Shown one piece after another: positions 1 to 5,260 of a DNA stretch of 7,709 nucleotides. Position numbers and translations under genes: made by a program. The notes beneath the pieces are model-generated. The model did no database searches. It was not told the DNA's origin and saw nothing but the letters and a program-made list of their open reading frames with translations. Source of the DNA: Mariprofundus sp. (lineage in GTDB: Bacteria; Pseudomonadota; Zetaproteobacteria; Mariprofundales; Mariprofundaceae); contig WFUI01000243.1 of the NCBI GenBank assembly GCA_015485035.1, positions 1 through 7,709 of the forward strand, written 5' to 3'. How positions within the stretch are numbered: position 1 is the first letter of the stretch; each line of letters opens with the position of its first letter.

Positions 1-410
1 AATTCCGGAAACTTTTTATACAGCCAGCCACGGTACACAGTCTTACCGTTGCGGCTTACCTCAACGAAGGCGGCGGGATTATCCACATTTTGATCATTCA
101 GAAAAGCTTTGTTCTGAATTCTCAGCCCGGAAGCCAGTCCAAGCAGGTGAATTTCCCAATCCTTAACCGTTGCGCTACCACCCATGACAAGTTTGGTGGT
201 AAATAAATTGGTGGTATTCTTCTGCAGCCAGACCACTTCCGCCTTTCCCTGTAAGGCCGAAGCCCATTCAGGTACAGTGGCATCACCATTGCCACCATGC
301 GGATCATCAGGAGCCTGCAGCGGCAACTGCCACTGAATCTTATCAGGCTGCTTTTGTTCACAGGCAGACAACATCAACAGGGCAATAGCGATCAGGGCAA
401 GTTGCTTCAA
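1..410 (-). CDS. DUF2155-like lipoprotein, 3' part missing (window edge)
   Basis: This is a reading frame of 136 codons plus two bases that is still open at the left edge. It starts with TTG at 410; AGGAG at 416-420, five bases upstream, decides that start. The product begins MKQLALIAIALLMLSAC, a lipoprotein signal peptide with lipobox LSAC and the lipidated cysteine at residue 17. The next residue is Glu, not Asp, so an outer-membrane destination is likely. After a polar linker (about 18-55), residues 58-136 look like the DUF2155 fold: a basic beta-rich domain ending in NPAAFVEVSRNGKTVYRGWLYKKFPE. The V-[FY]-R-G-W-L-[FY] core is typical of that family, whose function is unknown. The family assignment is from recalled pattern, not a search. 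It lies downstream of the serine tRNAs on the same strand, but the long gap suggests its own transcript. Nothing links it to hopanoids except position. Confidence 0.75.
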   Translation of the reverse strand, partial: MKQLALIAIALLMLSACEQKQPDKIQWQLPLQAPDDPHGGNGDATVPEWASALQGKAEVVWLQKNTTNLFTTKLVMGGSATVKDWEIHLLGLASGLRIQNKAFLNDQNVDNPAAFVEVSRNGKTVYRGWLYKKFPE

Positions 411-415
411 GCTGT

Positions 416-420
416 CTCCT
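416..420 (-). promoter_or_regulatory. Ribosome binding site deciding a TTG start
   Basis: AGGAG on the minus strand lies five bases before the TTG at 410. No ATG or GTG in the same frame nearby gives both a ribosome site and a complete lipoprotein signal peptide. Confidence 0.7.
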
Positions 421-526
421 GTTTATCTGCAATAGCTGGCCCGGAGAAGTGATTCGGAACTATCATCTTTCACATCTTCGGGAACGCCACCAAACAGTTA
501 TTAACTAATAAACCAAGGGGTTATTC

Positions 527-540
527 GGGGCTTTTGCCCC
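527..540 (-). terminator. GC-rich hairpin, possible terminator of the tRNA transcript
   Basis: On the minus strand GGGGC-AAAA-GCCCC forms a perfect 5-bp stem with a four-base loop. It lies downstream of the tRNA-Ser genes and their trailing repeats and upstream of the lipoprotein gene, where a terminator is expected. The sequence after it (GAATAACCCCTTGG) is not a clear run of T, so intrinsic termination would be weak at best; it may be only a structural hairpin. Confidence 0.35.
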
Positions 541-571
541 TCACCCTTACGGACAGCCTGTTGGCCATCTA

Positions 572-660
572 AATTCACATCCCTGTAAATTTATCGAACT
601 CCGCGAGGACTCTCATGCCTCTGTCCCAAGCTTTTAAAAGCTTGCGGAGAAAGAGGGATT
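572..660 (-). repeat. tRNA-trailer repeat, distal copy
   Basis: This is the second copy of a unit that begins with a duplicate of the tRNA-Ser 3' end. In minus-strand order it holds a 17-base copy of the tRNA end (644-660, one mismatch to 827-843), a perfect 16-bp palindrome (AAGCTTTTAAAAGCTT, 628-643), a CCTCT/AGAGG pairing around that palindrome (618-622 with 652-656), and a block at 572-622 that matches 716-766 at 39 of 51 positions. The block contains a stem at about 570-593. The unit is shorter than the copy next to the tRNA: its ends sit 183 and 144 bases from the matching points. The T-arm part of the tRNA copy is degraded, so this is not a working tRNA. Confidence 0.7.
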
Positions 661-715
661 ATTCCGGGCATCCATGCCCCCCACCTCTGCGGAGCCGTCG
701 CTAAAGCAACGTTCG

Positions 716-843
716 AATTTGCTGTCCTGCAAATTCGTCGAACTCGGCGAGGGTTCTCAAGCCTCTCTCTGTCACCCTTTCAAATGCGCTTCCGATCAGA
801 AAAAGCATTTGAATTGTTATATGCTGGCGGAGAGAGAGGGATT
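716..843 (-). repeat. tRNA-trailer repeat, copy adjoining tRNA-Ser(GCU)
   Basis: This copy starts inside the 3' end of tRNA-Ser(GCU) (827-843) and runs downstream to about 716. It holds a hairpin with perfect 9-bp arms (779-787 with 805-813, 17-base loop), an inverted partial copy of the tRNA T-arm and acceptor strand (748-770 against 831-853), and, extending just past the repeat edge, a second hairpin with perfect 9-bp arms and a six-base loop (714-722 with 729-737). The architecture matches the 572-660 copy. Repeats of tRNA 3' ends in a tRNA operon trailer are known from E. coli tyrT, where the related transcript is listed as RtT RNA. Membership in that family is untested. Confidence 0.7.
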
Positions 844-914
844 CGAACCCTCGATAGGTTTTAGCCTATACACCCTTAGCAGGGGCGCGCTTTCAGCCGC
901 TCAGCCATCTCTCC
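825..914 (-). tRNA. tRNA-Ser(GCU)
   Basis: This 90-nt gene has an encoded CCA. The acceptor strands GGAGAGA and TCTCTCC pair completely. The anticodon loop is CUGCUAA, giving anticodon GCU, which reads AGC and AGU serine codons. The long variable arm (stem TATAGG/CCTAT) is the class II hallmark of serine tRNAs, and the T-arm is GAGGG-TTCGAAT-CCCTC. It is second in a tandem pair, 27 bases after tRNA-Ser(UGA), and probably shares its transcript. The region just beyond its 3' end carries the trailer repeats. Confidence 0.97.
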
Positions 915-941
915 GTTCATGCCACTGTTTTTTGCTATAAC

Positions 942-1029
942 TGGCGGAAGGGGTGGGATTTGAACCCACGGAAGTGTTACCTTCGCCGGTTTTCAAGACC
1001 GGTGCATTCAGCCGCTCTGCCACCCTTCC
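942..1029 (-). tRNA. tRNA-Ser(UGA)
   Basis: This 88-nt gene has an encoded CCA. The acceptor strands GGAAGGG and CCCTTCC pair fully. The anticodon arm is CCGGT-CTTGAAA-ACCGG, giving anticodon UGA, which reads UCA and related UCN codons. A variable arm with stem GAAG/CTTC and the T-arm GTGGG-TTCAAAT-CCCAC complete a class II serine tRNA. It is first in the tandem pair. Confidence 0.97.
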
Positions 1030-1041
1030 AATCGTTATAAG

Positions 1042-1063
1042 TCCATCGCCTTTTGGCGACGGG
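1042..1063 (-). other. Hairpin in the leader just upstream of the tRNA pair
   Basis: On the minus strand CCGTCGCC-AAAA-GGCGATGG can fold into an eight-pair stem with one G-U pair and a four-base loop. It ends about 12-15 bases before the mature 5' end of tRNA-Ser(UGA). No T-run follows, so it is more likely a leader structure or processing site than a terminator. Confidence 0.35.
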
Positions 1064-1086
1064 GGCGAACAATATCATGGAAGCTT

Positions 1087-1116
1087 TTCATAGCAATAGT
1101 TGGGGCCCAACCACAA
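1087..1116 (-). promoter_or_regulatory. Weak candidate promoter for the tRNA-Ser pair
   Basis: On the minus strand TTGTGG (1111-1116) and TATGAA (1087-1092) are separated by 18 bases, placing a start near 1080 and a leader of about 50 bases before tRNA-Ser(UGA). A TATAAC closer to the tRNA would start transcription inside the gene. Both boxes are imperfect, and read-through from hpnM is possible. Confidence 0.25.
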
Positions 1117-1132
1117 TGTTTTGAAAGACGAA

Positions 1133-1149
1133 GCTATCTATACGATAGC
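1133..1149 (-). terminator. Weak hairpin after hpnM
   Basis: GCTATC-GTATA-GATAGC on the minus strand forms a 6-bp stem starting three bases past the hpnM stop, followed by TTCGTCTTTC. It sits where the hpnH-hpnM transcript should end, but the stem is AT-rich and the T tract is interrupted, so termination would be inefficient. Confidence 0.3.
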
Positions 1150-1151
1150 AG

Positions 1152-1796
1152 TCACTTATATTGCGCGATTTTTCGTTCCTGCATGGAAACCAGTACATTG
1201 AACCCGTCTCTGGCCAGCACATGCGAATATTCCACACGTTTCAGTGCCAGGTCGCTAACGCCATCGGCAATAATATTAATGATGGACCAGCGCCCCTTGC
1301 GATAATGCAAGACATAATCCAGATGTACAGCCTTGCCATTGGATTTTACAAGTTCAGTGCGGACAAGGAAACGTCCACGCTTCAGTGATCGTGCGGATTT
1401 CCTTTTAAAAGACTCACCGTCATAGCCGTCGAACTGATGAGCATAGGTCGCAATAACAAGCCGTGTAAACGTATCTATAAAACGATCCTGTTGCTGTTCA
1501 TCCAGTGATCGCCAGTACCTGCCAGTAGTCAGGCGTGCAACAGCAAAAAGATCATGGCTTAGCTTCACCTCCGGCTCAAGCTTCTCGAAACGACCCTTGA
1601 ATCTCAAGCCATCTGCATCCCTCATAATGGATAACAATACCGATTGAAAATGAGCAACCACATCGACAGCTACATCCCCGGTAACTTCAGCAGCCATTCC
1701 CGCCATCGGAACTGCATGGAAAAAAAACAGCAGAAGCGCCGCGCATACAGTCCTGCGTTTCATATCAGAATGACGCGCAACACTGCATCTTTTCAT
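1152..1796 (-). CDS. hpnM: HpnM, hopanoid-associated periplasmic MlaC/Ttg2D-family protein
   Basis: The 214-residue product resembles the MlaC/Ttg2D (toluene tolerance) family, periplasmic proteins that carry lipids in a hydrophobic pocket, and its neighbours identify it as HpnM. Residues 13-36 form a Sec signal peptide (basic KRR, a stretch rich in Leu and Phe, then AGMAA as likely cleavage site). The mature part has the expected pattern: an N-terminal helix (DVAVDVVAHFQSVLLSIM), the motif RYWRSLDEQQQDRFIDTF at 93-110, a following TYAHQFDGY, and the beta segment RTELVKSNGKAVHLDYVLHY. The start at 1796 is chosen because GGGGG lies eight bases upstream. A second Met at 1763 gives 203 residues and an equally good signal peptide but no ribosome site. 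A longer frame reaches back to 1925 but would overlap hpnH by more than 100 bases. The start lies 25 bases past the hpnH stop, so the two are cotranscribed. The role in delivering hopanoids with HpnN is inferred from family and location. Confidence 0.88.
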   Translation of the reverse strand: MKRCSVARHSDMKRRTVCAALLLFFFHAVPMAGMAAEVTGDVAVDVVAHFQSVLLSIMRDADGLRFKGRFEKLEPEVKLSHDLFAVARLTTGRYWRSLDEQQQDRFIDTFTRLVIATYAHQFDGYDGESFKRKSARSLKRGRFLVRTELVKSNGKAVHLDYVLHYRKGRWSIINIIADGVSDLALKRVEYSHVLARDGFNVLVSMQERKIAQYK

Positions 1797-1821
1797 TAAA
1801 ATTGCCCCCGGAATCAGGACC

Positions 1822-2925
1822 TTAATCAATTTCAACCCGAATAGGGATTGTGCGTTTATCCTGATACAACACAGGCAGCTCCGCTGCCATCGGGCCATCC
1901 GTACGCGGGCCGAACAGTGCAACACGAAGCGCTTTCATAGGATGTTCAGTGGTATCACACACTGCAGTCGGCTCATAACCGCAATGCGCCATGCAATTCG
2001 CACATTTGGGGTTGCGCCCGGTGCCATAATAATCCCAGTCGGTATCATCCATCAGTGACTGGAAACTGTCCGCATAACCTTCATCGACCAGTAAATAACA
2101 GGGTTTCTGCCAGCCAAACACATTGCGGGTCGGATTCCCCCATGCCGTGCATTGATAGCTCTGATTGCCGGCCAGAAAATCCAGAAACATGCTGGACTGA
2201 TTAAAAGCCCAGTGGATACCCTGTTTCTTTCGCTGCTTTTGCAATTTGAAAATATCCCTGAATAACTGCTTGGTCGCCGTGCGTTGTAAAAACACATCCT
2301 GCGCCGGCGCATGCTCATAACTGAAACCAGGCGAAACAGTTACACCTTCCACACCAAGTGCCATCATCGCATCAAAAAATTCCGCCGCTTCTTCTGCCGA
2401 TTCGCCTTGAAAGAAGGTACAATTCACAGTGACACGAAAACCTTTTGCAATAGCAGCACTGATGGCATCGACCGCCTGATCAAATACGCCGTCCTGACAG
2501 ACAGATGCATCATGGCGGGCACGCAAACCATCCAGATGAATCGAAAAGGTCAAATATGGCGACGGTTGATATTCGGCCATTTTCTTTTTCAACAGCAATG
2601 CATTGGTGCACAGATACACATATTTTTTACGTGCCACAATACCCTCGACAATCTGCGCCATGTCTTTGTGAATCAGCGGTTCGCCACCGGCAATCGATAC
2701 TATCGGCGCACCGCATTCATCTACTGCCGCCAGACTCTCCTTCACGCCAAGACGTTGATTGAGTATCTCGTCAGGATAATCGATCTTTCCGCAACCGGAG
2801 CAGGCAAGATTGCAGCGAAACAAAGGTTCGAGCATCAGCACCAGCGGATAGCGCCTGTTTCCCCGCATCTTCTGCTGAAAAATATAACGGCCTACATGAA
2901 ACTTCTGCTGTAAGGGAATAGTCAT
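1822..2925 (-). CDS. hpnH: HpnH, radical SAM adenosylhopane synthase
   Basis: HpnH couples a 5'-deoxyadenosyl radical from S-adenosylmethionine to diploptene, making adenosylhopane, the first step in adding the extended C35 side chain. The 367-residue product has the radical SAM cluster motif CNLACSGC (Cys38, Cys42, Cys45), which binds the [4Fe-4S] cluster, and the SAM-binding AGGEP at 79-83. Further family blocks are SIHLDG (128-133), VNCTFFQGE (167-175) and, in the C-terminal domain (DUF3463-like), GWQKPCYLL (271-279) plus a second cysteine group CANCMAHC (308, 311, 315). Length is normal for HpnH. It starts at an ATG with GAGGAGG ten bases upstream and leads a minus-strand operon with hpnM. 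It is divergent from shc across a 286-base gap, so both arms of the pathway may share control. Confidence 0.95.
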   Translation of the reverse strand: MTIPLQQKFHVGRYIFQQKMRGNRRYPLVLMLEPLFRCNLACSGCGKIDYPDEILNQRLGVKESLAAVDECGAPIVSIAGGEPLIHKDMAQIVEGIVARKKYVYLCTNALLLKKKMAEYQPSPYLTFSIHLDGLRARHDASVCQDGVFDQAVDAISAAIAKGFRVTVNCTFFQGESAEEAAEFFDAMMALGVEGVTVSPGFSYEHAPAQDVFLQRTATKQLFRDIFKLQKQRKKQGIHWAFNQSSMFLDFLAGNQSYQCTAWGNPTRNVFGWQKPCYLLVDEGYADSFQSLMDDTDWDYYGTGRNPKCANCMAHCGYEPTAVCDTTEHPMKALRVALFGPRTDGPMAAELPVLYQDKRTIPIRVEID

Positions 2926-2935
2926 CTAAAACAAA

Positions 2936-2942
2936 CCTCCTC
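2936..2942 (-). promoter_or_regulatory. Strong ribosome binding site of hpnH
   Basis: GAGGAGG on the minus strand lies ten bases before the hpnH ATG at 2925. It is the best ribosome site in the window and fixes that start. Confidence 0.75.
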
Positions 2943-3103
2943 AGAACACGCCTCGCAAACGGTTAAGGCTGGCAGCGACTCGCAACTTGTTGTCGCAAAC
3001 ATACGGCTTGCTCTTACGGTTGCTTGCATGTCATTACAGAATAAAAAGAGAACACCCATTGACAGAATATAACACTGCGATTCGGAATATGGGTAATAAT
3101 TTC

Positions 3104-3142
3104 ATTTCCTGTTAGACTATACTATTGTTTACCACAGGAAAT
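3104..3142. promoter_or_regulatory. 9-bp dyad around a -10-like box upstream of shc
   Basis: ATTTCCTGT (3104-3112) and ACAGGAAAT (3134-3142) are perfect inverted repeats 21 bases apart. The spacer contains TATACT (3118-3123). Two half-sites about three helical turns apart (30 bases, centre to centre) could be an operator for a dimeric or tetrameric regulator. No matching -35 box is seen for the TATACT (AATAAT sits 17 bases upstream), which would fit an activator-dependent promoter. The binding protein is unknown. Confidence 0.4.
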
Positions 3143-3211
3143 TAGACAGTCATTGACCGGAACAAACAAGGATGAGAATGCACATGAAAAGGAATATTAT
3201 CGTGTGGTACC

Positions 3212-5260
3212 ATGCAAAATAGACCACAATTTCGCTATAATGATGGGCAGGACGGGACTTCCGCACACGCGGGTCCGGGGCGCGCAAATGCGGGTAAGAT
3301 TCCAACTGCAGCGTCTTCGACAAGCGCATTAAATCAATCCATTGCAGCGGCTGCGGATGCACTGTTATTCACCCAGAATAAAGAGGGCTACTGGTCATTT
3401 CATCTGGAAGCCGATTGCACCATCTCGGCCGAATATATTCTGATGATGCATCATATGGATGAAATCGATGATACCTTGCAGGCAAAAATAGCGGCCTACA
3501 TTCGGGCACGGCAGTTAAAAAGCGGCGGCTGGCCGCTCTATTTTGATGGTAATATTGACCTGAGTTGTTCGGTAAAATCATATTATGCCCTGAAACTGGC
3601 TGGCGACAGCCCTGATGCCCCACACATGCAGAAGGCAAAGCAAGCTATTCTGAATCAGGGCGGGGCCACACAATGTAATGTATTCACACGTATCATGCTG
3701 GCTCAGTTCGGCCAGATCCCATGGCAGGCTGTGCCATATTTGCCGGTGGAGATCATGCTGTTGCCGCGCTGGTTTCCGTTTCACCTGAGCAAGGTTTCAT
3801 ACTGGTCGCGCACTGTCATGGTGCCTTTGCTGGTTCTCTACACCCTGAAACGCAACAGCCGCAACCCACATCAGGTTCATATTCCGGAACTGATCCTCAA
3901 ATTGCCGGAGAAACGGCGCCATTATTTCCCGGTCCGATCCGGCCTGAATCGCCTGTTTCTCTATTTTGAATTCCTGACCAGTCTGACTGAACCATTCATT
4001 CCTGAGCGGTTGCGCAAGCACGCTCTGAAAAAAGCGGAAAACTGGATTATTGAAAGGCTCAATGGCGATGGTGGCCTGGGCGCCATATTTCCGGCCATGA
4101 TCAATGCCTATGAAGCACTTGATGCACTGGGTTACAGCGCCGACCATACGTACAGAAAGACAGCAAAAAAAGCGTTGCAGGATTTACTTGTCGTAAAGGA
4201 AACTGAAGCTTTTTGCCAGCCCTGCAACTCACCCATCTGGGATACGGCGCTGGCGACGCTAGCGCTCCAGGAAAGCAACACCGAAATCGGGTTACAGCCC
4301 GCCCACGCTGCAGACAACAAAAGAATATCTACAGCCACCGGCAGGGCGCTGGACTGGCTGAAAGCACAACAACTGCTGGATGAACCGGGTGACTGGCGCA
4401 TGCATCGCCCCGACTTGTCTGGTGGCGGCTGGGCATTTCAGTTTAGCAACAGCCATTATCCCGACCTGGACGACACCAGTGCTGTTGCCTGGCCCATGTG
4501 TCAGGCCGATCAGCATACACAAACCGATCACTATCAATTCTCGATACAGCGTGCAGCGAACTGGATTCGCGGCATGCAATCCGCCAATGGGGGTTTTGCC
4601 TCGTTCGATGTTGATAATACGTACGAATACCTCAATGAGATTCCATTTGCCGATCATGGGGCATTACTTGATCCGCCCAGTAGCGATGTCAGCGCCCGCT
4701 GTGCTATTTTACTCAGCTGCATGGCAAACAATGACCCCGCTTTCCAGACGTCACTGCAGGCATGCATCACCTACCTGCGCAATGAACAGGAAGAAAACGG
4801 GTCATGGTTCGGCCGCTGGGGAACCAATTATATTTATGGTACATGGTCCGTACTGGTCGCCCTGGAGAAGATAGGCATGACACCAAATGATCCTATGATC
4901 CGCCGTGCTGCTGACTGGTTGAAATCGGTGCAACGCCATGATGGCGGTTGGGGAGAGGATCACGACACCTATTGCAACCCAGAAAAAGCCGGACAAGGCC
5001 ACACCAGCACCACCTTCCAGACAGCATGGGCGCTGCTGGGGCTGATGGCCGCCGGTGAAGCAGAGGCTGCCGAAGTAAAACACGGTATTGCTTATTTACT
5101 GGCGGCTCAACAGCCGAATGGCTTATGGCATGACAATGCATTTACAGCGCCCGGCTTCCCGCGTGTATTTTACCTGAAATACCATGGTTACGATAAATAC
5201 TTCCCGTTATGGGCTCTGGCCCGCTACCGCAAGCTTCAGCAGCAGCCTCAAAGCGCGTGA
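3212..5260 (+). CDS. shc: Squalene-hopene cyclase
   Basis: Shc converts squalene to hopene (diploptene) and hopanol in one cyclisation cascade; it is a membrane-bound monotopic enzyme of the inner membrane. The 682-residue product is full length. The catalytic DXDD motif appears as DLDDT at 418-422, inside a block that starts GGGWAFQF (404-411). QW repeats, which brace the alpha-barrels, are seen as QNKEGYW (55-61), QLKSGGW (101-107), QSANGGF (456-462), QEENGSW (526-532), QRHDGGW (574-580) and QQPNGLW (633-639). SPIWDTALA (340-348) and the C-terminal GFPRVFYLKYHGY are also typical. The first 40 residues are a polar Ala/Gly/Ser-rich leader, variable in this family. The start ATG has only AAGGA 18 bases upstream, a poor ribosome site; the frame is open back to a stop at 3185 but offers no other ATG, GTG or TTG. 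It heads the plus-strand operon and its stop overlaps the hpnG start. Confidence 0.97.
   Translation: MQNRPQFRYNDGQDGTSAHAGPGRANAGKIPTAASSTSALNQSIAAAADALLFTQNKEGYWSFHLEADCTISAEYILMMHHMDEIDDTLQAKIAAYIRARQLKSGGWPLYFDGNIDLSCSVKSYYALKLAGDSPDAPHMQKAKQAILNQGGATQCNVFTRIMLAQFGQIPWQAVPYLPVEIMLLPRWFPFHLSKVSYWSRTVMVPLLVLYTLKRNSRNPHQVHIPELILKLPEKRRHYFPVRSGLNRLFLYFEFLTSLTEPFIPERLRKHALKKAENWIIERLNGDGGLGAIFPAMINAYEALDALGYSADHTYRKTAKKALQDLLVVKETEAFCQPCNSPIWDTALATLALQESNTEIGLQPAHAADNKRISTATGRALDWLKAQQLLDEPGDWRMHRPDLSGGGWAFQFSNSHYPDLDDTSAVAWPMCQADQHTQTDHYQFSIQRAANWIRGMQSANGGFASFDVDNTYEYLNEIPFADHGALLDPPSSDVSARCAILLSCMANNDPAFQTSLQACITYLRNEQEENGSWFGRWGTNYIYGTWSVLVALEKIGMTPNDPMIRRAADWLKSVQRHDGGWGEDHDTYCNPEKAGQGHTSTTFQTAWALLGLMAAGEAEAAEVKHGIAYLLAAQQPNGLWHDNAFTAPGFPRVFYLKYHGYDKYFPLWALARYRKLQQQPQSA

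Larger units (their letters stand above)
2926..3211. promoter_or_regulatory. Divergent hpnH / shc control region
   Basis: This 286-base gene-free stretch must carry promoters for both arms of the hopanoid locus. On the hpnH side there is a strong ribosome site (2936-2942) and three TCGCAA repeats (2953, 2980, 2993). There is also a near-repeat, TACGGCTTGCTC at 3003 and TACGGTTGCTTGC at 3016. In the middle TTGACA occurs at 3059-3064, but no good -10 lies at the right spacing. On the shc side a 9-bp dyad surrounds TATACT (3118-3123). I could not identify a convincing sigma-70 promoter pair in either direction, so promoter positions remain open. Confidence 0.55.

Noticed and set aside
572..843. 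CRISPR array or prophage attachment site
   Set aside because: Only two diverged units of unequal length exist, with no spacers. There is no integrase gene nearby, and the duplicated tRNA end is repeated within the trailer instead of flanking an insert.
674..940. Plus-strand frame of 88 codons
   Set aside because: It reads antisense through the trailer repeat and tRNA-Ser(GCU); its AEREGFEPSIG stretch is the well-known artefact of translating a serine tRNA gene backwards.
1103..1112. GTTGG-CCAAC inverted repeat as hpnM terminator
   Set aside because: The arms leave almost no loop and no T-run follows on the minus strand; the hairpin nearer the hpnM stop is the better, still weak, candidate.
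1797..1925. Longer hpnM start at 1925
   Set aside because: It would overlap hpnH by over 100 bases, has no family likeness, and would bury the signal peptide inside the protein.
2311..2913. 200-codon plus-strand frame antisense to hpnH
   Set aside because: The hpnH protein is clearly conserved on the other strand, and the antisense product shows no recognisable domain or ribosome site.
3059..3064. TTGACA as -35 of the shc promoter
   Set aside because: The bases 16-18 further on (around TCGGAA) bear no likeness to a -10 box.
3150..3362. Minus-strand frame with a hydrophobic C-terminus over the shc start
   Set aside because: It is antisense to shc and its leader, has no good ribosome site, and the hydrophobic tail comes from AT-rich promoter DNA.
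5209..5256. Longer hpnG start at ATG 5209
   Set aside because: The extra 16 residues re-read the shc 3' end and precede the first core strand of the fold; the GTG in GTGA is the natural start.
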